Assembly: GCA_031267965.1 (NCBI GenBank)
Contig: JAIRYC010000010.1
Coordinates: forward strand, 1-37,985
Length of the DNA stretch: 37,985 bases
Origin: Oscillospiraceae bacterium
GTDB lineage: Bacteria; Bacillota; Clostridia; Oscillospirales; Acutalibacteraceae
Direction of reading: 5' to 3'
The translations under genes were made by a program, and so were the position numbers. Positions 8,545 through 15,923 of this stretch are shown piece by piece. The notes under the pieces are model-generated. The model did no database searches. It had not been told where the DNA came from and saw nothing but the letters and a program-made list of their open reading frames with translations. Position 1 is the first letter of the stretch. Each line of letters begins with the position of its first letter.

Positions 8545-8765
8545 AGCAAGTCCTTAAGCGCGGCGTACGCTTTTATCAGCGTAAAATCTCACCATATTTG
8601 CCGCCAATGTGCCGATACTATCCAACCTGCTCGTGCTATGCGCTTGAGGCGTTGGAGGTTCATGGCGCGTTTTGGGGCAGTTTGCTGGCAATCCGGCGGC
8701 TGTTGCGGTGCAATGTGTTTTTCCCGGGCGGTTACGATCCCGTTCCGCCGCGCAAAAACAAGTAA
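8541..8765 (+). CDS. yidD: Membrane protein insertion efficiency factor YidD
   Basis: The 74-residue protein has the compact family pattern [20 protein letters not shown] followed by CSCYALEAL and a C-terminal [14 protein letters not shown]. YidD is a small membrane-associated protein that helps YidC-dependent insertion in E. coli and is nearly always encoded between rnpA and yidC, as here. The three conserved cysteines of the [11 protein letters not shown] segment are present. The start overlaps rnpA by ATGA, so translation is coupled. Confidence 0.96.
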   Translation: MKQVLKRGVRFYQRKISPYLPPMCRYYPTCSCYALEALEVHGAFWGSLLAIRRLLRCNVFFPGGYDPVPPRKNK

Positions 8766-8795
8766 AAAATTTATGTTTAGGGGCAAAAATTTAAA

Positions 8796-9806
8796 ATGGC
8801 CGATATGTTTGAATTGATATACCGATATTTGGGGATTCCTTTTGGGTGGGTATTAACGCTGCTGCTTTCCATCGTCCCCAACTATGTGCTTGTGCTTATT
8901 GTTTTCACACTGATGACGCGCTGCATTATGATTCCCACGAACCTCCAGCAAAAAAGAGCGCAGGCACAAGGGCAACGGCTACAGCCAAAAATTCGGCGTA
9001 TTCAGCAAAAGTACGCTGGCAACCAACAAAAAATCCAGCAGGAAACGTCTGCGCTCTATTCCCGCGAGGGTGCGGCGAGCATGAATGCAGGCTGCTTGCC
9101 CATGCTCATTTCGCTGCCGATCATGTATGGAATTGCCGGCGCAATTTACTATCCGCTTAAGTATCCGCTTGGATTGCACCATGATTTCCCCGGCGTGATT
9201 GAGAAGCTTGAAGCTGCGTTTTTGAAGCTCAAGGCGCTTGATCCTGCTTTTAGTGAGCTTGTAGGCAACAATGCCAGCATTGCGAGCAAGCAGGTTGGCG
9301 TCATGGAGCATATTCAGGCCTTGCTGATGAATCCCTACCACGAGGTACGCGAGATGATGAACGATGTGCCGGCGGCGGTTATCGAAAGGATTCATAACTT
9401 TGATTTTAATTTTTTGGGGATAAGCCTTGGGCTCAAGCCCGAATGGAACAGCTGGTCAATCCTTGTCCCCATTGCCAGCTTGGTGTTTTCCGTAGGCTTC
9501 AGCGTTTATTCCATGATCATGCAGCGCAAGCAAAATCCGGGTCAGCAGCAACAAAATTTAATGATGATGGGCTGTATGACACTTGGTATGCCGCTAATGA
9601 TGTTCTGGTTTGCTATGACAATGCCCGTGGCAATCGGAATTTATTGGGCGACAGGTAGCTTCTTCGCGCTGGTGCAGGGTATAATATTCAGCCACATGTA
9701 CACACCAAGCAAAGTTCTGGCGCGTATGATGGTTGACGACACGATTAACCGCTGTGCCCGCGAGAAAGAACAACGTGCAAAACGATCTGCCCTTCCGGCG
9801 GATTGA
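8796..9806 (+). CDS. yidC: Membrane protein insertase YidC/OxaI
   Basis: The 336-residue protein is a YidC/Oxa1 insertase that places proteins in the cytoplasmic membrane, alone or with SecYEG. It has the Gram-positive form without the large periplasmic domain. Hydrophobic segments lie near residues 15-45, 105-125, 205-240 and 255-295. The cytoplasmic hairpin after the first core segment is strongly basic (QQKRAQAQGQRLQPKIRR), and a conserved Arg lies in FTLMTRCIMIPTNL at the groove position. Between the second and third core segments is a longer outer loop (about residues 125-200). ATG at 8796 has AGGGGC upstream. It continues the rnpA-yidD transcript. Confidence 0.95.
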   Translation: MADMFELIYRYLGIPFGWVLTLLLSIVPNYVLVLIVFTLMTRCIMIPTNLQQKRAQAQGQRLQPKIRRIQQKYAGNQQKIQQETSALYSREGAASMNAGCLPMLISLPIMYGIAGAIYYPLKYPLGLHHDFPGVIEKLEAAFLKLKALDPAFSELVGNNASIASKQVGVMEHIQALLMNPYHEVREMMNDVPAAVIERIHNFDFNFLGISLGLKPEWNSWSILVPIASLVFSVGFSVYSMIMQRKQNPGQQQQNLMMMGCMTLGMPLMMFWFAMTMPVAIGIYWATGSFFALVQGIIFSHMYTPSKVLARMMVDDTINRCAREKEQRAKRSALPAD

Positions 9807-9824
9807 TATAATAGGAGGCTCCTT

Positions 9825-10269
9825 ATGTATTGTCCAAATTGCGGTGCGCAGTCACCAGACAATTCCGTTTTTTGTCTCAGCTGTGGTGCACAGCTTACCG
9901 CCGCTCCACAAGCCGCGCAGCCGGCGCCGCCACAAATATGACCAACCTGTTCCACCGCAGTATAATGGTCAAACAGCGCAACAGCCATATGGTCAGCCAC
10001 AGCCTGGCTATCCACAATATCCGGTTCAGCCACAAGGTAAAAGCCGCATTGCCGCCGGCATTCTTGGTATTTTGATAGGTTCTCTTGGCATACACAATTT
10101 TTACTTGGGCTATACCGGTAAAGCTGTTGCGCAGCTTTTGTTGTCAATCGTTGGCTGGATTGTTATTGTCGGACCGATTATCGCAAGCATTTGGGGTCTG
10201 GTTGAGGGCATTATGATTCTCACAAAGTCCATCAACACTGACGCTCATGGTGTACCATTGGCGGAGTGA
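9825..10269 (+). pseudogene. Zinc-ribbon/TM2-domain membrane protein, frameshifted
   Basis: A perfect ribosome site (AGGAGG, 9813-9818) precedes an ATG at 9825 opening a zinc-ribbon frame (CPNCG then CLSCG), which stops at TGA 9939-9941. The +1 frame continues with a Pro/Gln linker (YDQPVPPQYNGQ, PQPGYPQYP) and a full TM2 domain of two helices (AAGILGILIGSLGIHNFYLG and VAQLLLSIVGWIVIVGPI), ending at 10269. Deleting one A in the AAA run at 9934-9936 would fuse the two parts into the usual zinc-ribbon-linker-TM2 protein of about 147 residues. It is therefore either a one-base frameshift mutation, a sequence error or a programmed +1 shift. It lies 18 bases after yidC. Confidence 0.75.
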
Positions 10270-10439
10270 TGATGGCGCTCAACCAACCATATCTATGCCG
10301 GTTCGCGGCTAAATTTGCGGGTAGATAAGATGACAAACGTGTGCTGTACAATGCTCTCACAAAATTTGCCAAGCATCAAGAGTATATCTGATATGGAGGA
10401 TAAAATCCGCAATTGCGGTATGAAAGGCAGGGATTTTAC

Positions 10440-11459
10440 ATGCTTAAAGAGGCAATTACCACTGCACCAAGCATTGAGGAAGCGCAGGCATTGGCCGTAA
10501 TGGAACTGAACGCGCCGGAGGGAACTGACGTTCAATTTGAGGTGCTGGATTTTCCGGCTAAAAAGGTTTTTGGGTTGTTCGGCGGCTCGCAGGCGAGGGT
10601 CCGCGCCTATTTTGAGGTACCAGATGCGCCTAAACCCGCACCGAAGCCGGCTCCCAAAGCCGTTGCGCCAAAGGACAAGCCTGCCCATAGTAAACGCTCC
10701 GCCACACCAAAGACAGATCTGCCGGCTACCGCCGCATTTCCCGGTGAGAGCATCGAACTTCCCGTTGCGGAAGAGTATTTAGGACGCATCTTTGCTGCTC
10801 TTGGTACGGATGATGTGAAGTTTCAATTTGTGCAGGAAGAAGGCGGCGACTCTCTGCGAATTTTTGCTGAGAGTGAACAAAACACCGGCTCCGTAATCGG
10901 ACGCAAGGGCGAAACTTTAGACGCCCTGCAGACCCTTGCACGTTTATTCGTTAATCAGGCGGTTAAGCGTTATGCACACATTACCTTGGAGGTTGGCGAC
11001 TACCGCGCCAAGCGCGCGGAGCACCTGCGCCGCCTTGCCGAAAAGACAGCCGCACGCGTACTCAAAACCAGACGTAACACAGCACTTGATCCAATGAGTC
11101 CATTTGAGCGACGGATTATCCACACTGTAATTTCAGAAATTGAGGGTGTGGAGAGTCATTCCGTGGGCTATGAAGATGGACGCAAGGTTTTGATTACCCC
11201 TGTCGGTAATTTTGAGGAGAGGCCCGAGCGCCCGCGCGGTGCTTATGGTGACAGACCACGCCGCGATTTCGATTCCCGTGACGGCGGCGGACGTGGACAC
11301 GGCAGATTCGACCGCCGTGACAGCAGACATGACCGCAAACCGCCATACCAGCCGCAAGCCTCGACAAGATCACCGCGGGCAGACGCGGGCGGCTCAGTGC
11401 TTTACGGCAAGGTCGAGGTGCCGGCTCATAAACATGGGGAATCCTCTGCGGAGGAATAG
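10440..11459 (+). CDS. jag: RNA-binding protein Jag/KhpB
   Basis: The 339-residue protein has the three Jag parts: an N-terminal Jag_N domain (residues 1-60, ending with FGLFGGSQARVRAYFE), a KH domain with IGRKGETLDALQTLARLFVN, and an R3H domain with SPFERRIIHTVISEIEGVES. A Pro/Lys linker joins the first two, and an Arg/Gly/Asp-rich tail (about residues 265-315) resembles RGG-type RNA-binding tails. KhpB/Jag binds RNA and affects cell elongation and sporulation in Firmicutes. ATG at 10440 is preferred over an in-frame TTG at 10413 because GGCAGGGA lies just before it and it gives the usual N-terminus. The mnmE gene that normally follows is absent. Confidence 0.93.
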   Translation: MLKEAITTAPSIEEAQALAVMELNAPEGTDVQFEVLDFPAKKVFGLFGGSQARVRAYFEVPDAPKPAPKPAPKAVAPKDKPAHSKRSATPKTDLPATAAFPGESIELPVAEEYLGRIFAALGTDDVKFQFVQEEGGDSLRIFAESEQNTGSVIGRKGETLDALQTLARLFVNQAVKRYAHITLEVGDYRAKRAEHLRRLAEKTAARVLKTRRNTALDPMSPFERRIIHTVISEIEGVESHSVGYEDGRKVLITPVGNFEERPERPRGAYGDRPRRDFDSRDGGGRGHGRFDRRDSRHDRKPPYQPQASTRSPRADAGGSVLYGKVEVPAHKHGESSAEE

Positions 11460-11534
11460 GCTGTATACGGCACACATTTCTATGGCGCCTGTCATACAAT
11501 TGATCCCTGCACCTTCAAGAATAAGGAACAAACC

Positions 11535-12218
11535 ATGCCCAATCTTATAGATATCCACGACTACTACAAAATCTATACCCCCGGTGAGAACGAGGTTCGT
11601 GCCCTTGACGGCATCAATCTCACGGTGAAGCACGGCGAATTTTTGGCGATTACCGGACCTTCCGGTTCCGGCAAATCTACGCTGATGAATATGCTGGGCT
11701 TGCTGGACACTGGCACGAGCGGTACTTATATCCTCAATGGTACTGATGTTGCAGGCATGGACGATGATGAGCTTTCCAACATCCGCAACAAGGAAATTGG
11801 TTTTATATTCCAGGGATTTAACCTTATCCCGTCTTTGACCGCTAAAGAAAATGTGGAACTTCCGTTGATTTATCGCGGTATGAAGGTGGCCGAGCGCGGT
11901 AAGCTTGCTGCAGAAGCTTTGGCGCGAGTTGGTCTGACGAAGCGCCGCAGCCACTTGCCTTCACAAATGTCCGGAGGCCAGCAACAGCGTGTGGCAATTG
12001 CCCGTGCCGTAGCTGCCCGTCCGCCTATCATCCTTGCGGACGAGCCAACCGGAAACCTAGATAGCCACAGCGGCGAAGAGGTAATGCGCATTCTACGTGA
12101 GCTGAATGAGGAGGGCCGCACGGTCATTTTGATTACGCACGACAACAAGGTTGCCGCAACAGCAAGGCGCATCATCCGTATTCTTGATGGGAAAATAGCC
12201 GAAGATTCCGTCAACTAG
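11535..12218 (+). CDS. ABC transporter ATP-binding protein, MacB/LolD type
   Basis: The 227-residue ATPase has Walker A GPSGSGKST (about residue 42), a Q-loop in IGFIFQGFNL, the signature MSGGQQQR, Walker B IILADEPTGNLD and the switch His in LITHD. NVELPL and the DEPTGNLDS variant are typical of the MacB/FtsE/LolD group that works with FtsX-like permeases in export of peptides or lipoproteins. No permease or binding protein lies next to it: rpsU, on its own promoter, follows and jag precedes. The ATG has only AAGGAA upstream. It may be read through from jag, as only 75 bases separate them. The substrate is unknown. Confidence 0.92.
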   Translation: MPNLIDIHDYYKIYTPGENEVRALDGINLTVKHGEFLAITGPSGSGKSTLMNMLGLLDTGTSGTYILNGTDVAGMDDDELSNIRNKEIGFIFQGFNLIPSLTAKENVELPLIYRGMKVAERGKLAAEALARVGLTKRRSHLPSQMSGGQQQRVAIARAVAARPPIILADEPTGNLDSHSGEEVMRILRELNEEGRTVILITHDNKVAATARRIIRILDGKIAEDSVN

Positions 12219-12291
12219 ACTAAAAAGCAATGTGTTTTTGGTGCAAAATCTGTTCTGGCGTGAGAACATTTGAAGGCTTGCGAAATAATGC

Positions 12292-12320
12292 TTGCGATTC
12301 ATGCTGGAAAGTGTTATAAT
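12292..12320 (+). promoter_or_regulatory. Promoter for rpsU
   Basis: TTGCGA (12292-12297), a 17-base spacer and TATAAT (12315-12320), with rpsU starting 68 bases downstream of the -10 box. Confidence 0.75.
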
Positions 12321-12387
12321 TGAGTTCTGCACTGAGGGCGCATGCATCATTGTGCAAGAATCACGGATAATCCGAAGGGAGGGCATC

Positions 12388-12564
12388 ATGAGTCAGGTAA
12401 GGCTGAAAGACAACGAGAGCTTGGACAGCGCATTGCGTCGTTTTAAGCGGCAAACCTCCCGGGACGGAATCATCTCGGAGGTGCGCAAACGCGAAGCATA
12501 TGAGAAACCGTCCGTTAAACGTAAGAAAAAATCTGAGGCGGCACGCAAGCGCAAGTTCAAATAA
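12388..12564 (+). CDS. rpsU: 30S ribosomal protein S21
   Basis: The 58-residue basic protein reads [20 protein letters not shown] and ends in the Lys/Arg-rich [14 protein letters not shown] tail, the standard S21 pattern. S21 sits on the 30S platform near the anti-Shine-Dalgarno end of 16S rRNA. AAGGGAGGG at 12375-12383 fixes the start at 12388; longer in-frame starts upstream lie across the promoter. It has its own promoter and a strong terminator, so it is a monocistronic unit. Confidence 0.96.
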   Translation: MSQVRLKDNESLDSALRRFKRQTSRDGIISEVRKREAYEKPSVKRKKKSEAARKRKFK

Positions 12565-12576
12565 ATTCAGTTGCTC

Positions 12577-12614
12577 AAAATCGCTGTGCGGTGGATTCCG
12601 TATAGCGATTTTTT
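12577..12614 (+). terminator. Strong rho-independent terminator after rpsU
   Basis: A 15-bp stem (AAAATCGCT with AGCGATTTT, GTGCGG with CCGTAT including G-U pairs) and six-base loop, ending in a T run. Confidence 0.9.
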
Positions 12615-12641
12615 ATTAAAATTAAATATTACAAAAAATAC

Positions 12642-12670
12642 TTGATATCTACTTCTATTTATGGTAAAAT
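12642..12670 (+). promoter_or_regulatory. Promoter for the permuted binding-protein gene
   Basis: TTGATA (12642-12647), 17-base spacer, TAAAAT (12665-12670). The ATG at 12711 follows an AGGAGG site. Confidence 0.7.
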
Positions 12671-12710
12671 ATTGAACAATCAAATATCCCAAAAAAACAG
12701 GAGGAAAAAC

Positions 12711-13730
12711 ATGAAAATCGTGAAAAAATTCGTCGCGCTTGTGGCAGTGTTCGCAATTATCCTTACTGCGTTTGCCGCTTGTGCCCCCAAAAAGGGTAAT
12801 GCGACCCCAATCAACAACCCAGAAGACTTTTACGGGCATAAAATTGCCGTGCAAAGCGGTACAACCTCGTTCGAGCTTGTAACAAAGTGGAACGAAGAAC
12901 GCGGTGATAAGGATGCGATCACCATTCAGCCTTATCAAAAAGTCACCGAGTGCTTCTCCGAGCTTAAGCTTGGCCGCGTTGATGCAGTGTTTGTGGATTC
13001 CGTTGTCGCGGAATTCTACACCAGCGGTTCGGACAAAGCATCCTACAAACGCGTATGGCTTGATTCAGATGTTGAACCAATTGCGATTGCGCTACGCAAG
13101 GACCGCACAAAGCTTGGCGCAACGATTGATGCGGTCCTTGATTCCCTTTACTTTGATGGTAAGCTCAAAGAGATTGCACTGAAAGAAATCGGCAGCGATA
13201 TGACGGACGGCATACGCCAAGTCACCTCCGCTCCAACAATCCCGACGGATTTTGCGAGTGAACTTAAAGAAGCGGGCGTTCTCCATGTTGGCTATGAGCT
13301 TGGTTACCCGCCAATGGAATACACCCTTGACGACGCGAAAACTAAGGTTGGCTTTGACGTTGCACTTGCCGACGAAATTGCCAAGTTGCTTGGTCTCAAA
13401 GTTGTGTTCCACGATACGGATTGGAATGGCATTCGCCCAGCACTTGAGAAAGGCGAGTTTGATTGTATCATTTCCACGTTTTCTATCAACGCTGAGCGCC
13501 AAGCAAAGTACTATCTCACCAAACCGTATATCAACCAAGCACAGTGCATTATTGTTTTAGCGGACAATAAGGTTACGGAAGCTGAAACAACCACGGCTCC
13601 TTCAAACAGCAGTTCTTCCGACACGAACACAAGCGCAACCACTGTGCCCACAAATACCTCGGACAGTTCTGCTCCCAGTGACAGTACTGCCAGCACTGCG
13701 CCAAGCGCCACGCCGACTGGCGCACAGTAA
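12711..13730 (+). CDS. Lipoprotein, circularly permuted family-3 solute-binding protein
   Basis: The 339-residue protein has a lipoprotein signal with lipobox FAAC (Cys24), set by AGGAGG before ATG 12711. Family-3 amino-acid-binding proteins normally begin with a VG..PPME strand, continue GFDVALADEIAKLLG and PYINQAQ, and only later reach the hinge segment GKKVGVQSGTT and the C-terminal helices. Here the order is reversed. Residues about 37-170 correspond to the normal second half (FYGHKIAVQSGTTSFELV, LGRVDAVFVDSVVAE, IALRKDRTKLGATIDAVL), and residues about 190-285 to the normal first half (LHVGYELGYPPMEY, GFDVALADEIAKLLG, FDCIISTFSINAERQ). A Ser/Thr/Pro tail of about 50 residues ends it. No permease or ATPase adjoins it. 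Ligand probably a small amino acid; function inferred. Confidence 0.88.
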   Translation: MKIVKKFVALVAVFAIILTAFAACAPKKGNATPINNPEDFYGHKIAVQSGTTSFELVTKWNEERGDKDAITIQPYQKVTECFSELKLGRVDAVFVDSVVAEFYTSGSDKASYKRVWLDSDVEPIAIALRKDRTKLGATIDAVLDSLYFDGKLKEIALKEIGSDMTDGIRQVTSAPTIPTDFASELKEAGVLHVGYELGYPPMEYTLDDAKTKVGFDVALADEIAKLLGLKVVFHDTDWNGIRPALEKGEFDCIISTFSINAERQAKYYLTKPYINQAQCIIVLADNKVTEAETTTAPSNSSSSDTNTSATTVPTNTSDSSAPSDSTASTAPSATPTGAQ

Positions 13731-13747
13731 GTATAAACCTGATAATG

Positions 13748-13784
13748 AAAACAGCCCGTACCAAGTGAGGGAAGGGCTGTTTTT
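13748..13784. terminator. Bidirectional terminator
   Basis: AAAACAGCCC pairs with GGGCTGTTTT around a 16-base loop. A-rich on one side and T-rich on the other, it can end both the binding-protein transcript (plus) and the fumarase transcript (minus). Confidence 0.85.
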
Positions 13785-13788
13785 GTGT

Positions 13789-14631
13789 TTATATTACCGC
13801 CGCGGCGTGACGTGTGACGTGGCAGCCTACATTAACCGCAACAGGCAGACCTGCAATATGTGTTGGTGCGGCAATGACTCCAATAGCAAGCGCAGTTGTG
13901 GTGCCGCCAAAGCCCTGCGGACCTATGCCGGTTTCGTTAACCTTTGCAAGGATTTCCTCCTCCAAATCGGCGTAGTATGGGTCAGGATTGTGCTCTTCTA
14001 TTGGTCGGCACAACGCCTTTTTCGCCAGCAGTGCACAACCCTCAAAGGTACTGCCGATACCAACGCCCAATACCAACGGCGGGCATGGATTGCCGCCCGC
14101 TTTTATTACTGTATCCACAACAAATTTTATGATACTTTCGCGCGTTGCGGCAGGTGTGAACATTTGCAAAGCGCTCATATTCTCGCTGCCAAAGCCCTTT
14201 GGACAAACCGTTAAGCGGAGGGAATCGCCCGGGAGAAATTCCGTGTATAGCACTGCTGGTGTGTTGTCACCAGTATTTTCACGTCTCAGCGGGTCGGCGA
14301 CAATGGATTTGCGCAAATAGCCTTCGCTATAACCGCGTGCCACACCATTGTTAACCGCTTCGGCAAAGCTTCCACCAACAATATGCACCTCCTGCCCCAC
14401 TTCGGCAAAAACAACCGCCATGCCGGTATCCTGGCAAACGGGAATTTGCATTTCTTCTGCGACGCGCCGATTTTCCTCCAGCAAGTGAAGAATTTTTGCG
14501 GCGCGGGGGTCTTGCTCCGTCTCAGCACAACGGCGTACACATTCCGTCAAATCATCTGGTAGCATTCGGTTTGCCTTAACACATAACTGTGCAATTGTTT
14601 TTTCAATTTGAGATACGTGGATTTCTCGCAT
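13789..14631 (-). CDS. Class I fumarase / tartrate dehydratase alpha subunit
   Basis: The 280-residue protein is the N-terminal (iron-sulfur) subunit of two-subunit class I hydro-lyases. The three cluster cysteines are in PVCQDTGMAVVF, AGGNPCPPLVLGVGIGST and VNVGCHVTRH. Such enzymes interconvert fumarate and malate, or dehydrate tartrate, in anaerobes. The beta subunit, which supplies the other part of the active site and is usually the next gene, is not here; the reading ends at a terminator. ATG at 14631 has GGAGGGG upstream. It lies 20 bases after the amidohydrolase, an unusual partner. Either beta is encoded elsewhere or this enzyme is no longer functional. Confidence 0.92.
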   Translation of the reverse strand: MREIHVSQIEKTIAQLCVKANRMLPDDLTECVRRCAETEQDPRAAKILHLLEENRRVAEEMQIPVCQDTGMAVVFAEVGQEVHIVGGSFAEAVNNGVARGYSEGYLRKSIVADPLRRENTGDNTPAVLYTEFLPGDSLRLTVCPKGFGSENMSALQMFTPAATRESIIKFVVDTVIKAGGNPCPPLVLGVGIGSTFEGCALLAKKALCRPIEEHNPDPYYADLEEEILAKVNETGIGPQGFGGTTTALAIGVIAAPTHIAGLPVAVNVGCHVTRHAAAVI

Positions 14632-14651
14632 ATTTGCCCCTCCAAGAGTAC

Positions 14652-15854
14652 CTAAAGTTGTGCAGTGCCATTGGCAAAAACCTGCACAGGCTTCGCTGCA
14701 AGCGTCAGTGGATCCTCTGAAAACAATGTAATATCCGCATCCTTGCCGACTTCCAACGAGCCTACTCTATTCGCTATTCCGAGTAGCTCTGCGGGCGTGA
14801 GCGTGATTGAGCGCAGTGCGTCCGTCCACTTCATACCCTCGCGCACAGCAAGCCCGGCAGTCGGCGCCAGATATTGCACGGGTGTTTCCGGATGGTCTGT
14901 TGTGATAGCGGTTTTTACTCCGGCAGCACGCAACAAACCCGGATTGCGCGGCGTTGCTCCGGCAAGCTCCGGCTTGCAACGGTCGCCAAACAGTGGTCCA
15001 CAAAAGACAGATGAGTTCTTTTCCGCAAGCAAATCCGCAACAATGTGCCCCTGAGTTCCATGTACGATCACGTATGGTAAGCGAAATTCCTCTGCAAGGC
15101 GTACACCAGTCAGGATGTCATCCGCACGGTGTGCATGTATGTGCAATGGAAGCTTTTGCTCAAGAACGCGGGCAAGCGCATCCAATTCAGGATCAAAATC
15201 TGGCTTATCGTCATCCAGCACGGCATGCTTTTTAAGGTATTCCTTTGCAGCAGTAAATTTCTCGCGTATTAATGCGGCAATGCCCATTCGCGTGATTGGA
15301 AGCGCCTGCCGCGTGCCATATGTGCGCTTAGGGTTCTCACCAAGTGCAAGCTTGAGCGCAGCTGACTCACGCAACATGCGCCATACCGGCAAACCGTGCC
15401 CATATGTCTTTAGTATACACGTCATGCCACCGATTGGATTTGCGCTGCCCGGGGCAACACAAACCGTAGTCACACCGGCGGAAAGCGCTTCCTGCCAGCA
15501 AGGATCAAACGGGTTCAGTCCGTCAATCGCACGCATTTGTGGCGTGGACGGACTGGTGTCCTCGTTGCCATCCTCACCCATAGCGTCCTGCGCATCACCA
15601 AAAAGCCCTAGGTGCGTGTGAGCGTCAACAAATCCTGGGCAGGCTGTCAACCCTGAGGCGTCAAGGATTTCATGCAAGGTGTGCGACTGTGTATCACACT
15701 CACGCTGAGAGGAAGAATAAAGGGCAGCGGGAGATAAATAAACCGGGCAGCTTTCCATTCTGCCCATTGCCTCAATTTTTTCACCGAACTGAATCCAGCC
15801 ATTCTCAATTGGCTCAACTGAAACCGGGACAATGCGCACGTTTTTGATTAACAT
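14652..15854 (-). CDS. Amidohydrolase, imidazolonepropionase/dihydroorotase-like
   Basis: The 400-residue metal-dependent hydrolase has the first metal pair in CPGFVDAHTHLG, further His residues in LPLHIHAHRADD and YVIVHGTQGH, and the late Asp in AITTDHPETP. The C-terminal composite domain carries the usual ANRVGSLEVGKDADITLF. These features fit the cytoplasmic group of amidohydrolases near imidazolonepropionase-like proteins. The substrate is not evident. An extra polar stretch of about 25 residues (around residues 40-65, before ASGLTACPGF) is longer than in close families. ATG at 15854 has GAGGTGAT upstream, a perfect ribosome site. It is co-directional with and probably co-transcribed with the fumarase alpha gene. 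Confidence 0.88.
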   Translation of the reverse strand: MLIKNVRIVPVSVEPIENGWIQFGEKIEAMGRMESCPVYLSPAALYSSSQRECDTQSHTLHEILDASGLTACPGFVDAHTHLGLFGDAQDAMGEDGNEDTSPSTPQMRAIDGLNPFDPCWQEALSAGVTTVCVAPGSANPIGGMTCILKTYGHGLPVWRMLRESAALKLALGENPKRTYGTRQALPITRMGIAALIREKFTAAKEYLKKHAVLDDDKPDFDPELDALARVLEQKLPLHIHAHRADDILTGVRLAEEFRLPYVIVHGTQGHIVADLLAEKNSSVFCGPLFGDRCKPELAGATPRNPGLLRAAGVKTAITTDHPETPVQYLAPTAGLAVREGMKWTDALRSITLTPAELLGIANRVGSLEVGKDADITLFSEDPLTLAAKPVQVFANGTAQL

Positions 15855-15879
15855 GGTATATCACCTCTGTACAAAGACT

Positions 15880-15903
15880 GGGGGCGCGACGAATCGCACC
15901 CCC
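15880..15903 (-). terminator. Possible terminator or RNA hairpin after the foldase gene
   Basis: A 10-bp GC-rich stem with a UUCG loop on the minus strand (GGGGGTGCGA pairing with TCGCGCCCCC). Only a poor T run follows, so read-through into the amidohydrolase gene is likely. Confidence 0.5.
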
Positions 15904-15923
15904 GAACTAAACAAAATCGAACG

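Noticed and set aside
10413..10439. Upstream TTG start for jag
   Set aside because: ATG at 10440 has a better-placed ribosome site and gives the normal Jag N-terminus.
11116..11124. Consensus DnaA box TTATCCACA
   Set aside because: Single copy inside the jag R3H coding region; no cluster of boxes or AT-rich unwinding region nearby, so it is not an origin.
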